Positions 54,704 through 64,000 of a stretch of 64,000 bases of DNA are shown piece after piece; the stretch's first letter is position 1; each line of letters starts with the position of its first letter. The notes under the pieces were generated by a model. It was not told where the DNA came from. It saw only the letters and a program-made list of their open reading frames with translations, and searched no databases. The position numbers were made by a program, and so were the translations under genes. The stretch is from Sphaerolaimus hirsutus. Taxonomy: Eukaryota; Nematoda; Chromadorea; Monhysterida; Sphaerolaimidae. The stretch covers positions 18,265,206 to 18,329,205 of the forward strand of contig OZ038453.1 in NCBI GenBank assembly GCA_964036195.1. The letters are read 5' to 3'.

Positions 54704-55927
54704 TAGTGATGGAATGGCGCCATTGGCACTGGGCGCATTTTTTCTGTGGCGCCATTGGCGCCTGGCGCCCACTTTCTGAAAGGCGCCATGGCGCTCTTGG
54801 CGCTTGCGCCGTCTTTCTGTGGCGCCCTTGGCGCCTGGCGCCCTACCCAAAATGGGCGCCAAAATAGCGCCCGCAAGGTTTCAAGGTGAATCGCAGCAAA
54901 AAATGGTGTGTGGATGCGCGGTGAAGCGTCGGGAAGTGTCTTCACACCAACACTTCCCGAACGCTTCACCAAGCATGCCAGCGCTCACACACATCACAAA
55001 GAAATGCGTGAAGCCACTTCACGCTTATTAATATGGCGCTCCCACGCAAATTTATACGCGGGGGAAGCGTGTGGCAGTGCCAGCGGCGTGAAGTGTCTTC
55101 CACATGTTTGGATGCGCGTGTAGCGCACGGTGAAGCTAGGTGAAGCGTGTGGAAGACACTTCACCCAGAATCTCGTGGTGTTGGTGGAAGAGTGTGGAAG
55201 TGCGCCGCTTCACGCGCATCCAGCCCGCTTCCACACGCTTCACGGATCTATTTTTTGCTGTGATGTGGAGTGAATGATAAAATATAATAAAAAATGAAGA
55301 AGCGCGTGCGCGGATAATAGAAATTCGCCGCAAAAATGGACGGAGTGGTGCGATTGGACTAAAATCTTGCGCCCAACAGATCCATCAGCCACATCTGATG
55401 GATCAGAAGCTGGGAATCATGGGCTCTTGATCTCTTAAACTCGTAAATCAACTTATGCAAATCATCGCAATAAAGTTTTTGTCCATTTCAAGAAAACATC
55501 AATGGGAAAAGGGAAGTATATGTTGTTTACCATTTTACAGAGTATTATACCTATATGACTATTCACACCTTGCATGACATTTGACACTTTACAGGGCATT
55601 TTAAGTGAAAGAACACGTGAAATGTGTGCAGTACGGTGCTGAAGTAATATTTAAAGACAAAGGCAGGGTATTTTATATCTATGTATTCTATTCTGGCGCC
55701 CTTGGCGCCTGGCGCCCTATTTTCCAAATGGCGCCCTGGCGCCCTTGGCGCTTGGCGCCCTCTTTCTGTGGCGCCATTGGCGCCTGGCGCCCACTTTCTA
55801 AAAGGCGCCATGGCACCCTTGGCGCCCTTTTCCCGTGGCGCCCTTGGCGCCTGGCGCCCAGTTTCCGAATGGCGCCATGGCGCCATTAGCGCTTGGCGCC
55901 CTTTTTTCTGGCGCTTTTCCATCACTA
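54704..55927. mobile_element. GGCGCC-word hAT-like element, with a GTGAAGCGTG tract inside
   Basis: TAGTGATGGAATGGCGCC and TTTTCCATCACTA ends; GTGCCGTC perfectly duplicated at 54696-54703 and 55928-55935. Arms of GGCGCC words lie at 54716-54875 and 55694-55915. Between them, 54905-55250 is a separate tract of GTGAAGCGTGTGGAAG and CTTCCACACGCTTCAC words. Confidence 0.92.
54905..55250. repeat. GTGAAGCGTGTGGAAG word tract
   Basis: At least ten variants of GAAGCGT/ACGCTTC or GAAGTGTCTTC occur on both strands. G+C content is high. No ends with a target duplication were recognised; it may be a nested element whose ends are degenerate. Confidence 0.7.
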
Positions 55928-55935
55928 GTGCCGTC

Positions 55936-56560
55936 CCATTAGGCTTTAAATACTTACAGTAAAGTGGCTTAAATTTAAATTCTGTCCGACAAAAACGTGG
56001 AGCTGATTAAATTGCTTTTTGCTTTGCGACCGCAAAGGATAAATAGGTTACCTATTTATTGCCCCCTTTAATCCATTTCAGATCGAAAACCTAAATTAGG
56101 TCAAACGTGGGTAAGACAAATTTGAAACTATAATCTATCAAATTACATATTTCGGGTGAAAAAGAAATTGTGTCGAAGTGCAAATGCGATTGTTTGGAAA
56201 AACGGTCAGGGCGTCTCGGATGTCCATTCAAATTTGGTTTTCTACAAACAAAATACCTGTATACCTACCTACCTACCTAATATCAATGATGGCAATCTGT
56301 CTGAAAGCGAATTTAAAATTTTAAGCATTTTTATTTCATGACTGTTAAAAAAGTCGAATTTTCGAATATTTCTTCCAAAAAAGTTTTCTAATTTCTGAAT
56401 TGGATTAAATACCTAGTTTACGAATTATAGATCTTGAACACTGTATGCTGAAGTTTTTGTTTTCGATCTGTTCTAAACATTCCAATTTTTGCAATAGTAA
56501 ATATTTTACAAAAAAATCGGCTTTCAATTCCTTTAGTGGAAAAATTTGTATACTCGGCGG
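55936..56560. other. Unassigned AT-rich DNA
   Basis: An ACCTACCTACCTAA microsatellite lies at about 56263-56280. A short open frame near 56156 (KKLCRSANAIVWKNGQG) has no support. Nothing else was recognised. Confidence 0.4.
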
Positions 56561-57337
56561 CAGAGTTGCGAAAGTGTATTTACACTTACCCGAAATGGGT
56601 AAAAATTTACACTTACCCAGGTAAATGGGTATTTATATTTACACTTACACTTACACTTTCATAAAATACCCATACACTTTTTTTACACTCTCCTGGGCAA
56701 AATACCCGGGTACAGAAAGTGTATTTTTTCCTTTCATATGGCCCTGTTTTATGCTTTTGAGAAAGCATAAAATACGGTCATGTACAAAAAATGCATTGAA
56801 TGTAGAAAATATGGCAAATGTACAAACTAGCCTTTGAGATACAACCTTTGATCAGTACTCATGGTATTCTACAGTTTCATCATACTTTTGTAAAAAGAAC
56901 AAGATAAATTGAAATTCACCAGCTGGACACAAAGTCAACTTTTGCATTGACATTTGCTGCATGTCCATTCTTGCATTTAAACAGTGTGTATCGCATTGCT
57001 TAATCAGTAAAATATCAACACTGAAAAAGTGCCATTATTAGGGAACTTCATACCACTACAGTATTTGTTACAGTCTGAAATGTTTCATAAAAGGCTGTAA
57101 AATGTGAAATAATGCATGAAAATGATAAATAAATTGATCTAAAGGTGAGAACAGCGGTGTTTTCTAAAGCTCAACAGTGAGAGCTCTTTCTAAAAATTTT
57201 TTACACTTACACTTTTTTACACTTTCCTAGGTATTTTTAAAATACCTTACACTTTTGGTATCCATACTCAAAATTTGGAAAGTGTATTTACACTTACACT
57301 TACACTTTCCAAAAATACCGGTATTTTAACAACTCTG
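56561..57337. mobile_element. CAGAGTTG hAT-like element
   Basis: CAGAGTTGCGAAAGTGT and TATTTTAACAACTCTG ends; CTCGGCGG perfectly duplicated at 56553-56560 and 57338-57345. TTTACACTTACACTT words form both arms. It is inserted in the first bases of a CGGACATCACACT family element that continues at 57346. Confidence 0.92.
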
Positions 57338-57345
57338 CTCGGCGG

Positions 57346-57530
57346 ACATCACACTGAGTATAGAAACCTACCATAACCCATATGAATAATGAACCAAACA
57401 TTATACAGGTTTTACATCATAATTTTTCGTTTTTGCGATGGAATAATTAAATACGAAATTCTTCACAAAATTTTATTCATCAAATCATGGTAGGATTTTG
57501 TACATACTTTGCGGTCGGCAGAGTATAACT
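57346..57530. mobile_element. CGGACATCACACT family element, rest
   Basis: ACATCACACTGAGTATAGAA to CTTTGCGGTCGGCAGAGTAT. Colinear with 23575-23768. Confidence 0.8.
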
Positions 57531-57902
57531 CAAAATATCGAAAATTGGGATTTTGTATTGTCAAATTATTGAATTTCTTTTGCCATCGTAATTAAACATG
57601 TACATGACCTCCCAGTTGAAATGACCAATAACCGAGTCTTTTCTGGGATTGAAACGTTACCTCCATTTGATTCCCTCAAAATTGATTCGTGATTGATTGA
57701 TCCGTTGTGACATTCCATTCTTATGGGATGATTTTTTCATGTTGTTTCCGTTTTATTTCACTATAATGCACCGGTATTTCCGAGAATAAGACTCCATAGA
57801 ATAAATACCCCCCTGAATAACTCCCTAACAGCGTTCAAGTGCGTAGAATATTGATTCCTCCTTGAATAAGTCCCCCAATGTAGAAACATTGATAGGTATA
57901 TA
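57531..57902. other. Unassigned DNA with TA-type fragment
   Basis: GGTATTTCCGAGAATAAGAC and GAATAAGTCCCCC words near 57770-57870 are a decayed TA-type arm. No gene was recognised. Confidence 0.45.
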
Positions 57903-58271
57903 CCGTATTACCTCGAAATACCCTCATTGGGGTTTATTATTTCACCAGAAAATTTTGAGGGGGGTTGATCCGAGCGGCTTATTCAAAAGGGGGGGGGGAG
58001 TATTTTTTCGTCGGATAATTTCGTGAAGGATCGTAGTTATGAAAAGCCCAAAATTGGTAATAAATGAAAACCAAACGGGATTTATTTGGACATACGTAGG
58101 GAAATATCTTCACAAACTAGTGTATGTGTAGCAGCATTTGGGAGCAATGCATCATGTACATTGCATACATGATGTACTATATTCCAGACGGGGGGTATTT
58201 CGAGGGGGGTATGTCGAGGGGGGTATTTCAAGGGGGTCAATACAAGGGGGGGGTAATTCGAGGTAATACGG
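57903..58271. mobile_element. TA-type element with GGGGGGTATTTCGAG word
   Basis: CCGTATTACCTCGAAATACC and AATTCGAGGTAATACGG ends between TA dinucleotides, with G-run words on both sides of a GCATCATGTACATTGC centre. Confidence 0.87.
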
Positions 58272-59222
58272 TACGTTTACTCTGAATAAGTACAGTAGTT
58301 TTAACAACTCTGTAAACAAAACATCTTAGTCAGGCGAAATGCTTAACGTAACCCATTGTTTAAAAGTGAGCATTGTGTGCACAGTAGAAGTTAAACTTGA
58401 CTTGAACAAGCCACTTAACTTTTATCGGATTTACGTGATGTTTTGAACGCACTTTGTTTTGGACCACTGGGCTGACAACGACACCATGTAAAGTGACAGA
58501 TTTCAGATATGGCTTCAAAGACGGCATCTGAAACGTAATTTGCCATTTACTGTATTACCTCCTATTGTAGGCATACCTCCAATATAAGGCACCCTCAAAT
58601 TGAAGGCACAGTTTTTGGTCTTTTTAGAATTAAAGGCATAATACCTCCAATAGAATGTACCTATATCTCCAAAAAAGGCACAGCTGGCTGCATTCCAAAA
58701 TGAGTCAAATCATAAAAACGGCGAACACCGTTGAAAATTGTGCCGTATGACGCCAAGACAACTCTGTGCAACGTGTATTAGGCCTGGTGCCAGTTCTGCA
58801 AAATGAGAAGTGAGAAGTGAAATGGCAAAGGCGAAGTAAAAGCGCAAAGGCGAAGTGAAATGGCAAGTGAATTGACAAAGCGAAGTAAAAAGATAAAGAA
58901 AAAGTCATTTCTCTTCGCTTTTGCCATTTCACTTGCCAATTTTCTTCCCATTTCACTTCGCCTTTGCGCTTTTACTTCGCCTTTGCCATTTCACTTCTCA
59001 CATCTCATTTTGCGGAACTGGCACCTGGTACACCATTTTGTTACATTCCAGTTCGATGAAATGAATTGCGTTGTTGTTCACTGTTGATTGAATGTTTGCA
59101 AACTCTGGTGAAAACAATTGAAGGTACTCTCTAATGAAAGGTGCCCTCTAATTGAATGTGAATAAGTGATGAAATCAATTAAGGGTATACCTACAATTGG
59201 AGGTAAATAATACAGTAATCTT
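58272..59222. mobile_element. Decayed TATAAGG-word TA-type element hosting a CTGGTGCCAGTTCCGC element
   Basis: TATTACCTCCTATTGTAGGC (about 58552) to GGAGGTAAATAATACAGTA (about 59214) is a worn 18190-type copy. Inside, 58786-59030 has CTGGTGCCAGTTCTGCAAAA and TTTTGCGGAACTGGCACCTG ends and GAAGTGAAATGGCAAAGGCG words in both orientations. Confidence 0.75.
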
Positions 59223-59422
59223 CATTCAAGTGACAGCTTTTCTGAGATTTTCACTTGACACTTTGCAAGGTTCGAGATTTGCACCAAGTTTTGTACTTCT
59301 GTGTACCTCCTTTTTATAATTAGCTGACACAGCTGTAAAAAATACGATAGTAGGTGTATTTAAAGCTGCTTAAAGTGCACTGCAATTCACCGCAAAAGTA
59401 CTGAAAATTAAAATGTTATACA

Positions 59423-59978
59423 ATGTACCGCATTTGCTCGAACAGTTCCCTTCATGAATTATTATTACGTCAGACTTTTTTGAGGGGGAACTATTCAAGG
59501 AGGGATATTATTCAAGGGAAAAATAATTATTTCATCAAAATTGTCAAGCGTGTTTCTATGAACTCATTTTATGAAACATGCTTTATTAATAACATTACAG
59601 GCCATTTTTATTCAAATTATACACAACTGGGGCCAGTTCCGCAAAATGAAAAGTTAGAAGTGAAATGGCAAAGGCGAAGTAAAAGCGCAAAGGCGAAGTG
59701 AAACGGCAAGTGAATTGGCAAAAGCGAAGTAAAAAAAAAGAAAAAAAGAAATTTCTCTTCGCTTTCGCCATTTCACTTGCCATGTCACTTCGCCTTTGCG
59801 CTTTTACGTCGCCTTTGCCATTTCACTTCTCACTCCCCATTTTGCGAAACTGGCACCAAGTTTACCATATGCCTAAAGGGGGAAAAATTCGAGGGGCGGA
59901 ATTATTCTTCCTCACGCGCCAGGGGGAATTATTCAAGACGGAGAATTTTTAAAGGGGGGGTTAATCAAGCAAATACGC
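59423..59978. mobile_element. TA-type element with TTATTCAAGGG word, hosting an AGTTCCGC element
   Basis: CCGCATTTGCTCGAACAGTT and TTAATCAAGCAAATACGC ends. It hosts 59631-59855, a GAAGTGAAATGGCAAAGGCG-word palindrome with GGGGCCAGTTCCGCAAAATG and CATTTTGCGAAACTGGCACC ends. Confidence 0.8.
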
Positions 59979-60023
59979 TACGATTTATAAATTGCTGCCA
60001 GTATGCAGAGCAGCTACACGTAC

Positions 60024-60637
60024 TGTATTACCTCGAAATACCCCCAGGGGGTTTACAATTTCGCTAGAAAACCTCGAGGGGGGGCTAGTTCAAGAGACTT
60101 ATTCGGAGGGGGGTTGTATTATTTCGACGAATATTTACAAAATTCAATTGTTCGACGGAGGAACCCCCCCCCCCCCCCTCGAAATACTTCCAGGTCTGCG
60201 CGAGCTAAGGAAAAAATACCCCGCTCGAAATTTTATTTTTACCAGAAATTTAGTAGTGAAATTTAGTGGCCTTCTCTAATGTTTTTATGTTCAAATGCAC
60301 TGTTTAAAACCTACATAAAAAACCTTGAGTATGTAAATATGTACTCGAATTTCAACTCTGCGTTCGATCATTGTCTTGTAAATTGAATCGATGTTTTTTA
60401 CTTTATTTTCTGTGAAACTCTGGAATTGAATGAACAGCGATGTGCATTTTGCTGTGCTTAATCGATTCTTTTTCATCGATTACCCATTGAGAATATAAAA
60501 CAATTCAAACGGTAACATTTGACACACAAAATAAAAAAATCACGTGTAAATAGGTATCCCACATACATATCTGGAGCGAAACTAATTCAGCCCGACAGAC
60601 GTATCGGGCTGCCCGATTTAATTTACCCACCATAGTT
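60024..60637. other. TA-type fragment and unassigned DNA
   Basis: GTATTACCTCGAAATACCCC at 60026 with C/G-run words to about 60225 lacks a right end. The rest shows no gene. Confidence 0.5.
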
Positions 60638-61008
60638 GTTAAAACGTATTTACTTTTACTCGATAGATACGTATACTAGAGTACAGAGTAAATACGCTTA
60701 CGTTCCCTTCGAAAAAACGTTCCTGTACTCGCGTTTATGTATACTTTTTGACAGTACTCCAGTACAGAAAACGTATTTCTGATAGGCAATTATGTACGTT
60801 TTTGAAGGCATGGACGGGATTAAAGGGTGAAAAAAGGCTAAAAAAGAGACAAATCGCCAAAAATGGGTAGGTAATATCAAATATAGTCAAAAAGGGGGTG
60901 AGTAAAAGACTGCACTCAGGGTAGTTTTCTGTACTCAGGGGATGAGTAAAAATAAATACTTTATGTCTATGTATACTTTGAAAGAAGTTTGGTACTTTTA
61001 ACAACTCT
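60638..61008. mobile_element. AGTTGTTAAAA hAT-like element
   Basis: ATAGTTGTTAAAACGTATTT and GTACTTTTAACAACTCTG ends. GTACTCGCGTTTATGTATAC and GTACTCCAGTACAG words are inside. Flanks were not matched. Confidence 0.75.
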
Positions 61009-62250
61009 GATAATGAAATTCTCAATCATTTTGGAAAACAGTTTTGTCAAATCAGTTTACCAAAATGGTCTAGCAGATCATAATGGTAACATAGTGTGTG
61101 TGTACTCGGTGTGTTTGTAACTGGAATTTTTCAACACTCTAAAATGATCTCATAATTTACTACAAGTATTTTATTTAGAAGTTTCCTTGTAACTTACCAC
61201 CTCACACTTTTACACTTTCAGAATCAAGTGTCATGTCAAGTGACAAATGTCAGACACACTTTTCAAATTACGGGTACTTAAACCACTTGTCAATTGTCTA
61301 ACGCATACTGGTGCCAATTCTGCAACTGGTCAAGTGTGAAGTGACCATAAGAGTATAAATTGAATTTAGCATTGGTAGGACTTGACAAGTATATTCCAAA
61401 TTATAATACTTGTCACTTACATAATTAATCAATACGAAATCTATTAGATATTCTTCAAAATATCCCCAGGGGTTGTATTTTTTCAGAGTGCAAACTATGA
61501 GGGGGGGTTATACGAGGGCGAGTGTTTTTCGAGGGGGTATTTTGAGGAAATACTTTACTTAGAACTATACTAGTCACTTGCCACAATGGGGGCACCTATT
61601 TGGGAAGTCAAACGTGCTAATTTCAATCTATTTCCAAAAAAGTCGGGCTGCCCGACAGAAAACTAATTCGGGCAAATTAAATCCCACCACCGCACTATTA
61701 ATCCGACCGCAATTTTCCAATGGCACAATGGGATTTGGGGAAATTTCTCTCGGAAAATCTTCACAACCTTGACTTGACCGTCCTTGAAGTTGGGCAGGCA
61801 GGGAAAATGAAATGTTTCTGTAAATTGATGTTATGTATCATTGTTGGAAATTGGAAAGTCTGCGGGTCCGTATTTATTTGTTTTGAAGTGCGATTTTTGT
61901 CGCGCGATAATCCATCTCATTTTCGCATTTTTTTGCGAAACTGCGTGTTTTTCGTTTCCGCGTTTTTGATATCATCGCGTGGATAAAATATATTATGGTA
62001 ATGTTTGTTATTCGTCTGATTTCTGCCGTGATGACTGTCAAAAGTTCGCCGTAAGTGTGATAAATTTGCCTTTCTCTTCAAAAAAATTATTCATCTATTT
62101 GATATCTCGTAAATAATGAGTCAGCTTAATGTGATAATCAGTGGTGTAAAAGCGCCATGGAACTGAAAATGGCGCCAAGGGAATAGCAGTATGGCTCCAT
62201 ACTTTTTTAAACAAATAAACAAAACATTGGTCCCGGGCCGAAGATTCGAG
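61009..62250. other. Unassigned DNA with small element pieces
   Basis: 61195-61425 has AAGTGTCATGTCAAGTGACA words with TGGTGCCAATTCTGCAAC, a relative of the CTGGTGCC family. 61445-61555 is a TA-type fragment. 61720-61986 is open on the plus strand (VGNWKVCGSVFICFEVRF) with no family. 62140-62182 is a minimal GGCGCC remnant. Confidence 0.4.
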
Positions 62251-62430
62251 ACCCTGTGTTTTTACCCTGTCGCGCATTTACTTTTTGAAGGTATTTACCC
62301 TGATCCCATTTAACAAAACAAATATTTACCTTACATGTTGTAAATTTACCTTGGTAGGGTATGCATTTACCCTGGAGGTAAGTTTCAAGTGGCAAAAATT
62401 TACCTTCACATGAGTGGATTTACCCCCATA
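62251..62430. repeat. ATTTACC word array, one orientation
   Basis: At least eight TTTACC occurrences (TTTTTACCCTG, GTATTTACCCTG, AAATTTACCTTGG, GCATTTACCCTGG and others) lie in about 180 bases, nearly all on this strand, unlike the palindromic arrays elsewhere. Confidence 0.6.
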
Positions 62431-62748
62431 ATCAAGTATAGGGAGGTGAACTCAAAGGCATGATTCATAAGTACCTGTGTCTGTTTGGTGCATTTTCATG
62501 TGTGCAGATGAGTGCAAATATTCACTATGTAGACAGAGACATTTAGTGCACAACAAGTAAATATAAGTACATAAATAGGACATTCTCATTAGAAAAAATA
62601 TTTGTGCAATGTTAAAATGCAGATATATAAGCAAGCATAAGCATTTGGCATAAGAAAACTAGTCTAATTCAACACCAAGCGACAACGACAAAGCTTCCCC
62701 AATGCTGCTGCCAGCCTGCACAGATTTGCACAAATTAATGCACTGTAT

Positions 62749-62904
62749 GTGCAAATCGAAATTTCGATTTGAAAAAATTACTGTATTTACATGTGCAAAT
62801 TGAAATTTCGATTTGCACAAATTACTGTATTAACATGTGCAAATCGAAATTTCGATTTGCAAAAATTACTGTATTTACATGTGCAAATTGAAATTTCGAT
62901 TTGC
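62749..62904. repeat. 44-base tandem repeat carrying a palindrome
   Basis: Units start at 62749, 62793, 62837 and 62881 (3.5 copies). Each contains CAAATYGAAATTTCGATTTG, a palindrome or near-palindrome of 20 bases, then an AATTACTGTATTTACAT spacer. Confidence 0.92.
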
Positions 62905-63693
62905 ATCTCTCTTTTTTTCTATCGAAATTTTGAAACATATTAAAATCATTTCTGCACCTATGTGAATATTTAATTGATACCTAATTGTTCAAAAAAGTGA
63001 GAAAGCTGGTGCTTTCTGCACTCTCTGCATTAAATTTCAAAACACCATTTGAAACACTTTTGGCGTCAGGCGCCAGCCAATCTTATGGCGCCTTTATCAC
63101 CACTTGTGATGAATCTTTTATTTTGAGTTTCATTTCTATTTGATCCCAAAACATTTGTGGCAGATTTGATCTATTCAGACACATTTAAGGCTAATTTTTC
63201 TTCCTACTGTTAAACCACAAATAATATCAACATTGAATGTAAAAACTTCCCCATTTTCATCCATAAATAGAAGTATTTATACAAATTTACTGTGAATATT
63301 TTGAATCTTTTGAAAAGGTTTCAGAACCAAAGGTAACAACAGGGTTCAATCCTAAATTAAGTCAAGTGATGTTTTTTTTGACAAATTTTCAAATGTATTT
63401 TAATTACCTAAAGGGTATGAGTATAAATATGAAACTTAAATTTTCACTTGAGAGTACATTTGAAACTTTAATTTTCACTTGACAGCACATATTTTATGAA
63501 ACTTTACTTTCAAATTTACAATCTGGAATTATACTTGACATTGTGTAAGATTGGCACCTTATGATTGGGCAAAATGAGCATAAAAGCATTCATCACAATA
63601 TGTATGCATTTCATGTAGTTGTCAGATTTTGATTCACACCAGCTTATCAGTGCATTCAAGTTGGGAGTTTTGGAAACTTGAATTTAAGGTATC
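62905..63693. other. Unassigned AT-rich DNA
   Basis: A GGCGCC remnant (GGCGTCAGGCGCC..TATGGCGCC) is at 63061-63092 with ATCACCACTTG after it. Near 63425-63510 the words GAAACTTWAATTTTCACTTG recur twice. No gene was recognised. Confidence 0.45.
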
Positions 63694-63946
63694 TGGACCT
63701 GGTGCCATTTCCGCAAATTGAGACGTGAGAAGTAAAATGGCAAATGCGAAGTGAATTGAAAGAAAATTGGCAACAGCGAAGTGAAATGGCAAGTAAATTG
63801 GCAAAAGAAAAATAATAAAAAAATAGAAAAAGTAATTTCCCTTCGCTTTTGCCAAATTCCTTCTCAATTCACCTCTCACTTCTCATTTCACTAAGAATTT
63901 ACCATTTTACTTCTCACTTCTCAACTTGCGGAACTGGCTCCTGGTT
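63694..63946. mobile_element. CTGGTGCCATTTCCGC element
   Basis: CCTGGTGCCATTTCCGCAAA and TTGCGGAACTGGCTCCTGG ends, with GAAGTGAAATGGCAA words in both orientations and a TAATAAAAAAATAG centre. Third full member of the family, with 58786-59030 and 59631-59855. Confidence 0.85.
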
Positions 63947-64000
63947 TTGATTTCTGTTTGCAAAGTTCTTTACAAAAATTTTGAAATACTAAACGGCTTT

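Noticed and set aside
58786-59030. 8-bp target duplication for the CTGGTGCC and TGTCAAATG families
   Set aside because: Flanks compared at 15229, 22776, 40070, 53894, 58786 and 63694 do not match cleanly, so these families were not assigned to hAT on that criterion.
1-64000. tRNA, rRNA or CRISPR features
   Set aside because: No tRNA cloverleaf A/B-box pair, rRNA block or regularly spaced direct-repeat array was recognised; regular arrays present are element words or the 62749-62904 tandem repeat.
1-64000. An autonomous transposase driving the hAT-like or TA-type families
   Set aside because: No frame of suitable length or motif was found; all elements here appear non-autonomous.

Overview
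The window looks like AT-rich, gene-poor nuclear DNA from an invertebrate animal. Split exons with GT-AG introns, a recognisable solute-carrier gene and an exceptional load of short non-autonomous DNA transposons support this. Nothing bacterial, organellar or viral was recognised. Frequent ACCTACCTA words hint weakly at an arthropod; the species cannot be named from the sequence. A run of 200 N at 36831-37030 is an assembly gap.

Real coding DNA is sparse, and the recognisable part is on the minus strand at the left. (1) 3908-12767 holds five consecutive exons of an SLC46-like (major facilitator) membrane transporter: start codon, first four transmembrane segments and a GxLSDxxxRR-like loop. 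The exon phases chain correctly, but there is one apparent single-base frameshift in a five-base homopolymer. Its 3' half lies off the left edge. (2) Just upstream, 13537-15527 is a three-exon gene for a small secreted protein with six cysteines. A second copy of its last exon at 33624-36155 is split by a 2.4 kb transposon and is a pseudogene. (3) 22673-23124 may be another small secreted peptide gene, and 42301-42506 a possible terminal exon with an in-frame 39-base duplication.

Most of the rest is transposons, often nested. One group has hAT-like ends (TAGGG..., CAGGG..., TAGTGATGG...) and 8-bp target-site duplications, many perfect and read directly here. A second group has ends CCGTAWWTVCTC and sits between TA dinucleotides. 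In both groups the interior is not unrelated filler. It is the family's own short word repeated on both strands (GGGATC, GGCGCC, CGGAAA, TTCGAA, TGTCAAATG, AATAACTCCCCC, CTATTAGAAGG and others), so each element is a long imperfect palindrome made from its own end sequence.

Layout: 1-12.8 kb transporter gene with transposon-filled introns; 12.8-17.2 kb cysteine-rich gene and a foldback element; 17.2-20.4 kb one nested element; 20.4-24.4 kb small elements and a candidate peptide gene; 24.8-29.3 kb a composite with TA-type ends; 30.0-32.7 kb a nested hAT-like element; 33-37 kb the disrupted duplicate; 37-64 kb dispersed elements with long stretches in which no gene is recognised.
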